In this document: positions 9,349-17,954 of the stretch, in pieces
How the letters are laid out: each line of letters opens with the position of its first letter
Numbering within the stretch: the stretch's first letter is position 1
NCBI RefSeq assembly: GCF_030036535.1
Contig: NZ_CP080387.1
Coordinates: forward strand, 2,232,001-2,296,000
Source: Agrobacterium cucumeris
GTDB taxonomy: Bacteria > Pseudomonadota > Alphaproteobacteria > Rhizobiales > Rhizobiaceae
DNA: 64,000 nt
Direction of reading: 5' to 3'
The notes under the pieces: generated by a model
Told to the model about the DNA's origin: nothing
Databases searched by the model: none
Seen by the model: the letters and a program-made list of their open reading frames with translations, nothing else
Made by a program: the position numbers and the translations under genes

Positions 9349-9873
9349 TCAAAGCATCCGATAACGCCGGTTGAAATACATCAGCGCCTCATCGCCCCCA
9401 TTGATCTTCATATCCACGACATTGCAGATCAGAATATCATGCGTGCCGCCGTCATGGGCCTCGCGGATGCGGCAGTCGAAAGAGACGAGCGCGTCTTCCA
9501 GAACCGGCGCGCCGGTTTCAAGCACACCCCAGCTGCCGGCAGCAAAACGCTCATCGGCCGGCGTCTTGCCACCGAAAAGCGTGCTCAGCACCTCGTGATG
9601 TGCGGCGAGCGTGTTGACGCAGATGACACCGTTTGCCTTCACCACCTTATAGGCTGAAGCATTGCGGTTGAGGCAGACAAGAAGCGTGGGCGGATTGTCG
9701 GAAACGCTGCAGACGGCGGTTGCTGCAAAGCCGGCACGACCAGCTGCACCATTGGTAGTGACGATGTTGACCGCCGCACCGAGCCGCGCCATGGCGTTTC
9801 TATAATCGAGGCTGCGTTGCTCTGCAGTCTTCGTCTCCATTTCCGCTTCCTTTTCAAGAGACATCATCTGCAT
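9349..9873 (-). CDS. rutF: FMN reductase of the Rut pathway
   Basis: Supplies reduced FMN to the RutA monooxygenase. The 174-residue protein is a flavin-reductase-like domain ([40 protein letters not shown], then [10 protein letters not shown] at the end), matching RutF in length. The start at 9873 has AAGGAAGG upstream; ATGs 3 and 11 codons later are alternatives. It is the last gene of the leftward rutABCDEF operon, 26 bp after rutE. Related flavin reductases serve other two-component oxygenases (for example the one at 45616), so the assignment leans on the operon. Confidence 0.92.
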   Translation of the reverse strand: MQMMSLEKEAEMETKTAEQRSLDYRNAMARLGAAVNIVTTNGAAGRAGFAATAVCSVSDNPPTLLVCLNRNASAYKVVKANGVICVNTLAAHHEVLSTLFGGKTPADERFAAGSWGVLETGAPVLEDALVSFDCRIREAHDGGTHDILICNVVDMKINGGDEALMYFNRRYRML

Positions 9874-9899
9874 CTAACCCATCCTTCCTTAACAGGCCA

Positions 9900-10508
9900 T
9901 CAAGCCAGCACGCAGGCGTCTTCAAAGCCAAGCCGCGGCAGGCGGCCGAAGAGCTTCGACGGATCACCATGGCCGAGATTGATCAGGAAATTGGATTTCC
10001 ACGTCGTGCCGGCGAAAAATGCCGCATCCACCTTGCCCTTGTCGAAACCGGACATGGCCCCGGTATCCAGCCCCAAAGCCCGGGCCGCGAGAATGAGATA
10101 ACCCGCCTGCAGCGTGCCATTGCGGAAGGCCGTCTCCTCGGCCATGGCCGCGCTGGAGGTGAACCACGAACGGGCATCGGCATGGGGAAACAGCACCGGC
10201 AGCTTCTCGTAAAATTCGCTGTCGATTGCGGCGATGACCGTGACCGGAGCCGCCATGGTCTTTTCGAGATTGCCGGAAGACAGCGCGGGCCGAAGCTTTT
10301 CCTTGGCTTCCGGGCTGCGCACGAACACGAAACGGCCGGGCGAGCAATTGGCCGAGGTCGGCCCCATCTTCGTCAGATCGTAAAGCGCCTTCAGCGTCTC
10401 GTCACTGACCGGCTGGTCCGTCCAGCCATTATGGGTGCGCGCCTCGGTGAAAAGCGTTGCCAGTGCCTTGCTGTCCAGAGGAGCCGTGTCATCAAGTGCT
10501 TTCGTCAT
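9900..10508 (-). CDS. rutE: Malonic semialdehyde reductase (nitroreductase fold)
   Basis: Reduces toxic malonic semialdehyde to 3-hydroxypropionate, the last step of uracil degradation by the Rut pathway. The 202-residue protein shows the HadB/RutE nitroreductase sequence: [21 protein letters not shown] for FMN binding, [30 protein letters not shown], and a C-terminal [16 protein letters not shown]. Start 10508 gives the usual N-terminus; spacing to rutD is 17 bp. Its place between rutD and rutF confirms the role. Confidence 0.94.
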   Translation of the reverse strand: MTKALDDTAPLDSKALATLFTEARTHNGWTDQPVSDETLKALYDLTKMGPTSANCSPGRFVFVRSPEAKEKLRPALSSGNLEKTMAAPVTVIAAIDSEFYEKLPVLFPHADARSWFTSSAAMAEETAFRNGTLQAGYLILAARALGLDTGAMSGFDKGKVDAAFFAGTTWKSNFLINLGHGDPSKLFGRLPRLGFEDACVLA

Positions 10509-10525
10509 GTTACTTTAAAATCCTG

Positions 10526-11317
10526 TCAGAATGTCTGGGTGCTCGGCAGCAGAAACTGCAGAAGCCTTGTGTTGAAAAGCTCGGGCTCGGTGATATTGAC
10601 CGCATGCGCGCCGAAATCGAGAAGACAAAGCTCGCTTTGCTGCAAGCTATCGGCAAGCCGCTGCGAACGTGTATAGGGCACCAGAAGATCGTCCTTCGTC
10701 GCCAACACCAGCACCGGATTGCCGATCTCGCCCAGCCGGCTATCGATATCGAAAGCCCGAAGCGCCGCGATGCGCCGCAGCACATTCGCCTTGCCCTGAA
10801 AATGCGCGACGCCATGGGCATCGTCCCGCGCCAGACGCTCCTGATGTTCCGACATCCATGCGGCCGGATAAAGAAACAGCGGCTGGGCTTTCACGAACGC
10901 CTCGACGCCGGATTTTTCCAGAAGCTCGATCCGCACATCGAAGCAGCGCCCGGAATGCGGATCGGCCTTGCTCCAGGCATTGATGAGCACAAGCCGGTCG
11001 ATCAGATCAGGCTTGCGCAGCGCGATATCGAGACCGATCAGGCCGCCGAGCGCATGGCCCATGAAGTGGAATGTTTCGAGGTTCAGCGCCGAGGCAATCT
11101 CCAGCACGTCATCCGCCATCGCCGATATGCCGCCCTCTGCCGGCACCTCGCCGCCGGTCCTGCCGGTTCCGCGATGGTCATAGGTGACGATGCGGAAATG
11201 ATCGGAAAGGGCATCGATCTGCGGCGTCCAGTAAGTGCCCGATCCACCCAGCCCCGAAGACAGCAATATGGTTGCCGCCTCAGGATCAGTCCGGCCATGA
11301 ACCTCGAAATGCATCAT
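10526..11317 (-). CDS. rutD: RutD-type alpha/beta hydrolase (putative aminoacrylate/carbamate hydrolase)
   Basis: Accessory enzyme of uracil degradation, classed as hydrolysing aminoacrylate or carbamate, though its real role is debated. The 263 residues have the alpha/beta-hydrolase layout: SSGLGGSGTYW (oxyanion loop), YDHRGTGRT, the elbow MGHALGGLIG, then KDDLLVP and DFGAHAVNITEPELFN. The elbow has Ala where a serine nucleophile is expected; as I recall E. coli RutD has the same GHALG. Two adjacent ATGs (11317, 11314) may start it. It lies 13 bp after rutC. Confidence 0.93.
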   Translation of the reverse strand: MMHFEVHGRTDPEAATILLSSGLGGSGTYWTPQIDALSDHFRIVTYDHRGTGRTGGEVPAEGGISAMADDVLEIASALNLETFHFMGHALGGLIGLDIALRKPDLIDRLVLINAWSKADPHSGRCFDVRIELLEKSGVEAFVKAQPLFLYPAAWMSEHQERLARDDAHGVAHFQGKANVLRRIAALRAFDIDSRLGEIGNPVLVLATKDDLLVPYTRSQRLADSLQQSELCLLDFGAHAVNITEPELFNTRLLQFLLPSTQTF

Positions 11318-11330
11318 CTGCCGTTTCGTC

Positions 11331-11717
11331 CTATTTGCCGATATGGGCGACGGTGGCGATTTCCACCAGCGCGTCGGGTTTTACCAGACCGCACTGGATG
11401 CAATAACGCGCCGGCTTGTCGCCGGGAAAATATTCGGCATAGACCGTGTTGACGGCCTGGTAGTTCGCCCAGTCGGTGATGAAGATGTGGTTCATCGTCA
11501 CGTCCTCCATCGTGCCGCCGGCGGTTTCGATGACGGACTTGATGGTTTCCAGAACATGACGGGTCTGCGCGCTGGCATCGCCCAGATGCACGACATTATT
11601 GTCCTTGTCGAAGGGCAGCGTGCCCGAAACGTAAACCACGCCATCGGCAAGGGTTCCCGGCGAAAAGGGAGCGATGGGTTTGCTGGTACCGGCAGGCACG
11701 ATAATCTTTTTCGGCAT
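11331..11717 (-). CDS. rutC: 3-aminoacrylate deaminase, RidA family
   Basis: Deaminates 3-aminoacrylate, released from ureidoacrylate, to malonic semialdehyde. The 128-residue Rid-superfamily protein has [54 protein letters not shown] with the conserved Arg, and [11 protein letters not shown] at the end. A strong AGGAG lies upstream of ATG 11717. It is the third gene of the rut operon, 24 bp after rutB. Confidence 0.95.
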   Translation of the reverse strand: MPKKIIVPAGTSKPIAPFSPGTLADGVVYVSGTLPFDKDNNVVHLGDASAQTRHVLETIKSVIETAGGTMEDVTMNHIFITDWANYQAVNTVYAEYFPGDKPARYCIQCGLVKPDALVEIATVAHIGK

Positions 11718-11741
11718 TTCGTTCTCCTCTTGTGTTGAATA

Positions 11742-12482
11742 TCAAGCGCTGACGGGTGCGGCCTGCGAGATGACACCGCAGAAATCATTGACGGTGGCGA
11801 CCCAGCCGAAAAACTTCTCAACATTGTAGACCGTCGCCTGCTGGATAAAGTCCGGGCCCAGATGATGGGTGGCATCCTCCAGCATCACCCCGAAATATTC
11901 GAGATGGAAGGCATCGCGCAGCGAGCTTTCGACGCAGACATTGGTGGCAATGCCGACGAACACCAGATTACGGATGCCGCGGGCGCGCAAAACGCTGTCC
12001 ATATTGGTGTTGAAGAAACCGCTGTAACGCGTCTTCGGCACCAGAATATCGCCAGGCTGCGGCTGCAATTCGTCGACGATGGCATAATCCCATGTGCCCT
12101 TGGCCAGGAGCTGGCCCTGCAATTCCGGACGTTTGCGCATGGTCTTCAGCGCGTTGGATTTATGCCAGTTGGGTGAGCCCGGCCCACCCGCCTCGACATA
12201 ATCCTTGTCCCAGCCATTCTGGAAATAGATGACCTGCACGCCCGCCGCGCGTGCCGCATCCAGCGTTTTCTTGATGTTGGCGATGGTGCCCTTGGCCCCT
12301 GATATATCGAACCCGGCCAGATCGACATAACCGCCTTCGGTCGAATAGGCATTCTGCATGTCGACCACGACAACGGCAGTCTCGCTGGGTTTCAGGGTAA
12401 TCGGCTCCGGCCTTGCGGGAAGCGTGACGCTTTCCGAACGGCTTTCCGGCCCCTTGTAACCCGCCACGACGGCTTCACTCAT
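11742..12482 (-). CDS. rutB: Ureidoacrylate amidohydrolase, isochorismatase fold
   Basis: Hydrolyses (Z)-3-ureidoacrylate to 3-aminoacrylate, CO2 and ammonia. The 246-residue cysteine hydrolase keeps the catalytic triad Asp41 ([10 protein letters not shown]), Lys150 (VPKTRYSGF) and Cys183 (ATNVCVES). The first about 30 residues and the C-terminal [17 protein letters not shown] are RutB-specific. Its ATG overlaps the rutA stop by 4 bp, so the two are translationally coupled. Confidence 0.96.
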   Translation of the reverse strand: MSEAVVAGYKGPESRSESVTLPARPEPITLKPSETAVVVVDMQNAYSTEGGYVDLAGFDISGAKGTIANIKKTLDAARAAGVQVIYFQNGWDKDYVEAGGPGSPNWHKSNALKTMRKRPELQGQLLAKGTWDYAIVDELQPQPGDILVPKTRYSGFFNTNMDSVLRARGIRNLVFVGIATNVCVESSLRDAFHLEYFGVMLEDATHHLGPDFIQQATVYNVEKFFGWVATVNDFCGVISQAAPVSA

Positions 12483-13570
12483 TCCGCAGCCTCCAGTCCG
12501 GCCTGAACATGCGCCCGGCTCTTCATCAGCGGCTGCACATATTTGCCGAATTTTTCGACGCCCTCGAGGAAGTCGTCGAAAGTCAGCATCACGCCGCCCG
12601 TTCCCGGCACTTCGCTCATCTCGTCCAGCATCGCCGCCACTTCCTCATAGGAGCCGATCAGCGTTCCCATGTTGATGTTGACCGCCGAGACGGGATTGGA
12701 CATGTGCCGCACATTGGTGTCGGAGCCGGATTTGGTGTCGACGGCGCTTTGCAGGCCGAGCCACTTGATCGCATCCTCATCCGCACCCGCCTTGTAATGC
12801 TCCCACTTCGCCCAGGCGTCTTCGGATTTTTCCTCGGCAAGCACCATCGTCAGCACAACGGACTTGACCTCGCGGCCGGACTTTTCCGTTGCGGCCAAAA
12901 GCCGTTCATTGGTGGGCGCGAAGGCCTTCGGTGTATTGACGCCAACACCGAAGCAGAAGCTGTAATCGGCAAACTTGGCAGAAAACGCCATGCCGGAATT
13001 GGAGGATCCAGCGCAGATGAGCTTCACATCACCCTGCGGCACCGGCTTCATGCGGCAATCCTCCATCTTGAAGAACTTGCCGTTGAAATCCGATTGCCCG
13101 TCCGTCAGCAACTCTTTCAGAACGGTGGTGTATTCGCCGAGATATTCGTAGCGATCACCGAAATAATCGTCGCCCGGCCAAAGCCCCATCTGGCTGTATT
13201 CCGGACGCTGCCAGCCGGTAATCAGGTTGATGCCGAAACGGCCGCCGGAAATGGAATCGATCGTCGTTGCCATACGCGCAACAATGGCCGGCGGCATGAC
13301 CAGCGTGGCGGCCGTGCCGAAAAGCTTGATCTTGGAGGTGACGGCGGCAAGGCCCGCCATCAGCGTGAAGGATTCCAGATTATAATCCCAGAACTCTGTC
13401 TTGCCGCCAAAGCCGCGCAGCTTGATCATCGACAGCGCAAAGTCGAAGCCATATTGCTCCGCCTTCAGCGTGATTGCCTTGTTCAGGTCGAAGCTCGGCT
13501 TGTATTGCGGCGCGTTTTCAGAAAGAAGCCACCCATTGTTCCCGATCGGGATAAAAACACCAACTTCCAT
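12479..13570 (-). CDS. rutA: Pyrimidine monooxygenase
   Basis: Flavin-dependent monooxygenase of the bacterial luciferase family that opens the uracil or thymine ring to ureidoacrylate using FMNH2 from RutF. The 363 residues begin [17 protein letters not shown], as in other RutA proteins, and include [34 protein letters not shown] and [11 protein letters not shown]. An AAAAGGGAA ribosome site precedes ATG 13570. It is the first gene of a complete rutABCDEF operon; no rutG permease or rutR regulator is seen nearby. A duplicated AT-rich operator-like block lies 66-154 bp upstream. Confidence 0.96.
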   Translation of the reverse strand: MEVGVFIPIGNNGWLLSENAPQYKPSFDLNKAITLKAEQYGFDFALSMIKLRGFGGKTEFWDYNLESFTLMAGLAAVTSKIKLFGTAATLVMPPAIVARMATTIDSISGGRFGINLITGWQRPEYSQMGLWPGDDYFGDRYEYLGEYTTVLKELLTDGQSDFNGKFFKMEDCRMKPVPQGDVKLICAGSSNSGMAFSAKFADYSFCFGVGVNTPKAFAPTNERLLAATEKSGREVKSVVLTMVLAEEKSEDAWAKWEHYKAGADEDAIKWLGLQSAVDTKSGSDTNVRHMSNPVSAVNINMGTLIGSYEEVAAMLDEMSEVPGTGGVMLTFDDFLEGVEKFGKYVQPLMKSRAHVQAGLEAAE

Positions 13571-13589
13571 TTTGCTGTTCCCTTTTTAC

Positions 13590-13724
13590 GTCAGGTGTCT
13601 CCTGACTTGACAAAAGAGTAGCAGGTTCCGTGCCAGACCAAATAAAATAATTTTATCAAATGGATAAAATTTTGGGGCGGGCGGAGCTTTGACCAAAAGA
13701 CAAAAAATTTATCATTTGGTCAAA
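13590..13724 (-). promoter_or_regulatory. rutA control region with duplicated operator-like block
   Basis: In the leader, GTCAGG and CCTGAC (13590-13606) form an inverted repeat with 5-nt spacer. Upstream, two similar 33-34 bp blocks begin with GACCAAA at 13636 and 13691, 55 bp apart. The first contains ATTTTATC and GATAAAAT around 5 nt (13650-13670); the second ends in TTTGGTCAAA, giving TTGACCA and TGGTCAA half-sites, the same half-sites as the E. coli RutR operator but much further apart. Inference: regulator binding sites for rutA. Confidence 0.5.
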
Positions 13725-13827
13725 ATATTTGCCTGTTTATTTGGCAAATGTTGAGAGCGATACGTCAAAGGTGAGCGGCCCTCACCACACTCACAGACCG
13801 ATGTAAGAAATTCGAAGGCGCTCCTCC

Positions 13828-13936
13828 GTCATGCCGGACCCGATCCGGCATCCAGCCACGGCGCGTCTGCGCCGTGAATAGAGTCTTTCGCGATCAAGGA
13901 CTTGATCGCGCTGGACCCCGGATCAAGTCCGGGGTA
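13828..13936. repeat. RIME-like mosaic element, copy 2 (inverted)
   Basis: Reverse-oriented relative of the element at 1342-1452, with the same four palindromes in reversed order: ATGCCGGA/TCCGGCAT-type first, then the CACGGCGC/GCGCCGTG pair, GCGATCAA/TTGATCGC, and CCCCGGA/TCCGGGG. Differences are a few bases and small indels. It lies between the rutA promoter and the heme oxygenase stop; the 460-bp gap 13571-14030 holds nothing else recognisable. Confidence 0.75.
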
Positions 13937-14030
13937 ACGGCGCTGGGGTGCTGAGACTCAATCAAAATCGCACACGCGACGGGGCACTTCTGCGCGATGA
14001 GGACAACAATCGCGCAGCTATGCCAAAACC

Positions 14031-14642
14031 TCAACCCAGCCGATGCTGCGCATAGGCATGGACGGCCCGGAACGCAGCCTCGGCACCCGCGACAACCCGC
14101 TCTTCCTCTTCAACCGTCAGCGCAATTTCATCAAGCGCTGCGGTGAACGTGCGCCAATGCAGGCCGCGCCCTTCCGGTGCGCCGGCCAGATGGCGCGCGC
14201 CGAATTCTTCGCCAAGACCGAGCTTGGCTGCATCTTTCAGCAGGAAAGCCGCACCGAGATTGGAACCTTCGACCACATAAAGCCAGCCCATCGCCTCCGG
14301 CAGATCGAAGGGCGTTTCGCCGGTGAAACGCGCAGCCTTGGCTTCCGGAATAGCGAGACCAAGATCGGCAAGGTCCTGCTCGATCATGGCGAGACGGCGA
14401 CGGCCTTTGAGATCGGGAAGCAGGCCATCAAGCGTGGCGTTGGAAAAGAAAACGTCGAGGTCGCGATGGAAAAGATATTGCGTCTCGACGAATTTGCCGA
14501 AGTTTTCGCGGCTCTCGAACGGCTTTGCGGCCATGATGAAAGTATCGAGGTCGCCATGGGCGCCACGCGTCGCCGCTTTCAGGCGCTTGACGCGGCTCTG
14601 TTCGATCTCTGCCACAGGCGCTGTCTGCTCCGCAATGGTCAT
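14031..14642 (-). CDS. Biliverdin-producing heme oxygenase
   Basis: Oxidatively opens heme to biliverdin, CO and iron. Start 14642 (MTIAEQTAPV) has AAAGGGA upstream and gives 203 residues; the frame extends 21 codons further but without a ribosome site. The proximal heme ligand is probably His29 in TRGAHGDLD, and EGSNLGAAFLL is the distal-helix glycine motif of canonical HO1-fold enzymes. It is not one of the ferredoxin-fold HmuQ/HmuD heme oxygenases. No phytochrome or heme-uptake gene is adjacent, so it could serve iron release or chromophore supply from a distant locus. Confidence 0.87.
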   Translation of the reverse strand: MTIAEQTAPVAEIEQSRVKRLKAATRGAHGDLDTFIMAAKPFESRENFGKFVETQYLFHRDLDVFFSNATLDGLLPDLKGRRRLAMIEQDLADLGLAIPEAKAARFTGETPFDLPEAMGWLYVVEGSNLGAAFLLKDAAKLGLGEEFGARHLAGAPEGRGLHWRTFTAALDEIALTVEEEERVVAGAEAAFRAVHAYAQHRLG

Positions 14643-14955
14643 GGTGATGGTCCCTTTATCCCTATATTCAGACTGCCTGATAAAAATCTTTACTCCAACA
14701 GTCAAATTTTATTTTCGCATTTTTTCGTGACCACCGGCAAAGCAAACAAGCGGGCAAAATGCGCGGCAAACGGCATCCGCGCCGATCATCCATAATCGCC
14801 CATCCCCGACCCCGCACAGACAAGGCGCTCGCCGCGTCGAAAACCGAATTCCTGCCCCGTCCTGAAGGCCTCAAACAATCACGCTGCAATTACTGCTTTA
14901 CAACTAACATGTCAGTATGCCATCAATCCGCGGTCACCTTGGAGGAGCATCTTAA
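14643..14955. promoter_or_regulatory. Divergent intergenic region, heme oxygenase / aldolase, with candidate GntR site
   Basis: This 313-bp gap holds two outward promoters. An AT-rich stretch (14680-14725) lies in front of the heme oxygenase. Near the aldolase, CTAACATGTCAG (14904-14915) is a 10-of-12 palindrome, a plausible site for the GntR/FCD regulator encoded two genes downstream. No iron-box palindrome was recognised. Confidence 0.35.
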
Positions 14956-15840
14956 TTGACCCAGAAATTCGGCCTTTCGGCAGCCCTGACGACACCGTTC
15001 AAGACAGACGGAACCGTCGATATCGATGCGATGATCGCGCATGCCCGCCGCTGCCTGTCAAACGGCTGTGATAGCGTGACGCTGTTCGGCACCACCGGTG
15101 AAGGATGCTCCGTCGGCAGCCGTGAACGACAGGTCATCCTGTCCCGCTTCATTGAGGCCGGTATTGCGCCATCGCGCATCGTCACCGGCGTTCTGGTGGA
15201 CTCCATCGAGGATGCGGCGGACCAGTCAGCCGAGGCCCTGAAAGCGGGCGCCCGCAATATTCTTCTCGCTCCGCCGTCCTATTTCAAGAATGTCAGCGAT
15301 GACGGGCTTTTTGCCTGGTTCTCGGCGGTTTTCGCAAAGATCGGCAAGGATGCACGCGACATCCTCGTCTACAATATCCCCTCCGTGACCATGGTGACAT
15401 TGTCCGTCGAACTGGTAGGACGGCTGAAGGCGGCGTTTCCGGGCATCGTTACCGGCGTCAAGGATTCCTCAGGCAACTGGAGCCATACCGAGCGCCTGCT
15501 GAAAGAGCATGGCGATCTCGCCATCCTGATCGGCGATGAGCGTGATCTCGCCAGGGGCGTTCGCCTTGGCGGCCAGGGCGCCATCTCCGGTGTCGCCAAT
15601 TTCCTGACGCAGGAAGTCCGCGCCATGGCCGTTGACGGCAAGGACGACAAGCGCATCGTCGATCTTGTTGTGGAACTTCTGAAATTTCCGGTTACGCCTG
15701 CCGTCAAGGTGCTGGTATCACACACGACAGGCGAAAATATCTGGGCGGATGTGCGCGCGCCGCTCGTCGCCATTTCACCTGAGGATCAACGGCAGATCGA
15801 AGGCGCTTTCGACGCGCTGTTTCGCAAACAGGCCGCTTGA
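14956..15840 (+). CDS. DapA/NanA-family aldolase (dihydrodipicolinate-synthase-like)
   Basis: Class I pyruvate-dependent aldolase fold of 294 residues. The start is TTG 14956, 9 nt after GGAGGA, giving MTQKFGLSAALTTPF. Family residues are visible: FGTTGEG (pyruvate carboxylate binding), YNIPSVT with the proton-shuttle Tyr, and GVKDSSGNW with the Schiff-base Lys. The biosynthetic DapA is not expected beside a sugar importer, so this is more likely a catabolic aldolase for a 2-keto-3-deoxy sugar acid or related substrate. The GntR gene follows after 21 bp and an ABC importer and PfkB kinase lie downstream. Confidence 0.85.
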   Translation: MTQKFGLSAALTTPFKTDGTVDIDAMIAHARRCLSNGCDSVTLFGTTGEGCSVGSRERQVILSRFIEAGIAPSRIVTGVLVDSIEDAADQSAEALKAGARNILLAPPSYFKNVSDDGLFAWFSAVFAKIGKDARDILVYNIPSVTMVTLSVELVGRLKAAFPGIVTGVKDSSGNWSHTERLLKEHGDLAILIGDERDLARGVRLGGQGAISGVANFLTQEVRAMAVDGKDDKRIVDLVVELLKFPVTPAVKVLVSHTTGENIWADVRAPLVAISPEDQRQIEGAFDALFRKQAA

Positions 15841-15861
15841 ACAGACCTTGAAAGGTTGAGC

Positions 15862-16518
15862 ATGGACGATACCGGCGAACAGACATTGCGGGAACGGGCG
15901 TATGAAAGCTTTACGCATCACCTCCTCTCGCGTGATGTTCGCCCGGGGCAATTCATCTCGCAACGCCGCCTCGTGGAATTGACGGGTCTGCCGCTGGGGG
16001 CGATCCGGGAGGCAATTCCGCGGCTGGAGGCGGAAGGGCTGATCAAGACCGTGCCGCAGCGGGGTTTGCAGGTCGCCCATATCGACATCAACCTTATCCG
16101 TGAAGCATTCCAGTTCCGCATCTTCCTTGAAAAGGAGGCCGTGGCGCTGTTTACCCGCTCGGCTTCCGATGAGGCCATCGCCAAGCTTTTGAAACAGCAT
16201 CGCGATATTGCCGAAGCAGCTGAAAATAGCGGAGAATCGCCGGAGCTCGATCAGCATGCCCAGCAGGTGGACTGGGGCATGCACGATGCCTTCATCGATA
16301 GTCTCGGCAATTCGATCATCTCGAATGCCTACCGCGTCAATTCCATCAAGATGCGCCTCATCAACCAGGAGCGGTTTCGCATCGCCGGCCATGTGAAGTC
16401 GGTGATGAAGGAACATCTCGCCATTCTCGAAGCCATCGAGAAACGATCCGTGGAAGACGCCGTGGAACGGCTGACCGCCCATATCCGCAACGCAAGGGAC
16501 AGGGCGCTGGCGGTGTAA
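15862..16518 (+). CDS. GntR-family regulator, FCD (FadR) type
   Basis: DNA-binding regulator of 218 residues. The N-terminal winged helix (LRERAYESFTHHLLSRDVRPGQ, then LVELTGLPLGAIREAIPRLEAEGLI) is typical GntR; residues about 80-215 are the all-helical FCD ligand domain with EAFQFRIFLEKEAV and HDAFIDSLGN. ATG 15862 is preferred over TTG 15856 because GAAAGG lies 6 nt upstream. It sits between the aldolase and importer genes and probably controls both in response to the imported substrate or its catabolite. Confidence 0.92.
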   Translation: MDDTGEQTLRERAYESFTHHLLSRDVRPGQFISQRRLVELTGLPLGAIREAIPRLEAEGLIKTVPQRGLQVAHIDINLIREAFQFRIFLEKEAVALFTRSASDEAIAKLLKQHRDIAEAAENSGESPELDQHAQQVDWGMHDAFIDSLGNSIISNAYRVNSIKMRLINQERFRIAGHVKSVMKEHLAILEAIEKRSVEDAVERLTAHIRNARDRALAV

Positions 16519-16622
16519 GGCAATTCCGGCAGGGTAAAAAACGGTCCTGCGCCGGGATTGCAGGAAAATAAGCAACAAGCCGGGGTGAGGAGAATTTCCG
16601 GCTAATCTGGAGGAGAACTGAC

Positions 16623-17954
16623 ATGACGCATTCATTGCTCAACCCCACGCGTCGCGCCTTTCTGGCAGGCACGGCGGCGCTTGGCGGCAGCGCGATGCTC
16701 GGCATTCGCCCGGCATCGGCGGCGGTGAACTGGAAAAAACACGCCGGCACCACGCTTGAGGTCAATCTCGTCAAAAGCCCGCGCAGCGAAACGCTGATCA
16801 AATATCTCGGCGAATTCGAAGAACTGACCGGCATCAAGGTCAATGCCGAGGCAACCCCGGAACAGCAGCAGCGCCAGAAGGTCGTCATCGAGCTTTCCTC
16901 CGGCAAGCCGAGCTTCGACGTCGTGCATCTGAGCTATCACGTCCAGAAGCGCCAGTTCGAAAAGGGCAAGTGGCTGGCCGATATCAGCGGCTTCCTGAAG
17001 GATCCGTCGCTTACCGATCCGTCGCTCGTCGAAAAGGATTTCGCCGAAGCCGGCATGTTGTTTGCCAAGGATAGCGACGGCGTGCTGCGCTCGCTGCCCT
17101 TCTCGGTGGATTACTGGATCGTCTACTGGAACAAGGAACTCTTCGAGGCCAAGGGCCTGAAATACCCTGAAACCTTCGAGGAACTGGTAACGGCGGCGGA
17201 AAAGATCACCGATCCCGCAACCAACACCTATGGTTTCGTCGCCCGTGGCCTGAAGAACGCCAATACCCCGGTCTGGACCTCGCTGATGCTGGGTTATGGC
17301 GCAAAGCCGATCGGTGCGGACGGAAAGATCGACACCGAATCCAAGGAAGCGGTGGAAGCGGCAGCGCTTTACCAACGCCTGATGACCAAGGCAGCACCTC
17401 CCGGCGTCTCCGGCTTCAACTGGGCGGAAGCGCAGTCGGCCTTCCTGCAGGGCAAGATCGGCATGTGGTTCGATGGCGTCGGTTTTGCGCCGCCGATCGA
17501 GAACCCGGAAAAATCCCGCGTCGTCGGCAAGGTCGGTTACGGCGTCATGCCGAAAGGCCCGGCAGTTCAGGCCGCCGGCACGTTTGGCGATGGTCTCGGC
17601 GTCGTCGAAGCCAGCAGCAAGAAGGAAGCCGCTTACCTCTTCTGCCAATGGGCGATCTCGCATGAAATGGGCGCGCGTCTGTTGCAGGCCGGCGCCGGCG
17701 TTCCATTCCGCCAGTCCATCCTCGAAGACCAGAAGGTCCGCGAAGGCGTGAAGATGCCGGCCGCCTGGCTGGATGCCGTTGTCGGTTCCGGCAAGGTCTC
17801 GCAGCTTGCGCTTCCCGTCATCATTCCGGTGACGGAGTTCCGCGACATCTACGGCGTCGGCCTCACCAACATGATCGGCGGCGCGGACCCGGCGGCTGAA
17901 CTGAAAAAGGCGACGGAACAGTTCGCACCCGTTCTGGCACGTAGCGAGGGATAA
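16623..17954 (+). CDS. Carbohydrate ABC transporter, substrate-binding protein
   Basis: Periplasmic receptor of a CUT1-type importer, family 1 solute-binding fold, 443 residues. The N-terminus NPTRRAFLAGTAALGG is a twin-arginine signal ending around ASA-A, so it may be exported folded. Features such as YWIVYWNKELFEAKGLKYPETFEEL, AAALYQRLMTKAAPPGVSGFNWAEAQSAFLQGKIGMWFDG are typical of sugar receptors. GGAGGAG precedes ATG 16623. Its TAA overlaps the next ATG by one base. Ligand unknown; candidates are a monosaccharide, a polyol or a sugar derivative. Confidence 0.92.
   Translation: MTHSLLNPTRRAFLAGTAALGGSAMLGIRPASAAVNWKKHAGTTLEVNLVKSPRSETLIKYLGEFEELTGIKVNAEATPEQQQRQKVVIELSSGKPSFDVVHLSYHVQKRQFEKGKWLADISGFLKDPSLTDPSLVEKDFAEAGMLFAKDSDGVLRSLPFSVDYWIVYWNKELFEAKGLKYPETFEELVTAAEKITDPATNTYGFVARGLKNANTPVWTSLMLGYGAKPIGADGKIDTESKEAVEAAALYQRLMTKAAPPGVSGFNWAEAQSAFLQGKIGMWFDGVGFAPPIENPEKSRVVGKVGYGVMPKGPAVQAAGTFGDGLGVVEASSKKEAAYLFCQWAISHEMGARLLQAGAGVPFRQSILEDQKVREGVKMPAAWLDAVVGSGKVSQLALPVIIPVTEFRDIYGVGLTNMIGGADPAAELKKATEQFAPVLARSEG

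Noticed and set aside
14956..15840. Biosynthetic dapA (dihydrodipicolinate synthase)
   Set aside because: It is located in a sugar importer/kinase module with a GntR regulator; a catabolic aldolase of the same family is more plausible.
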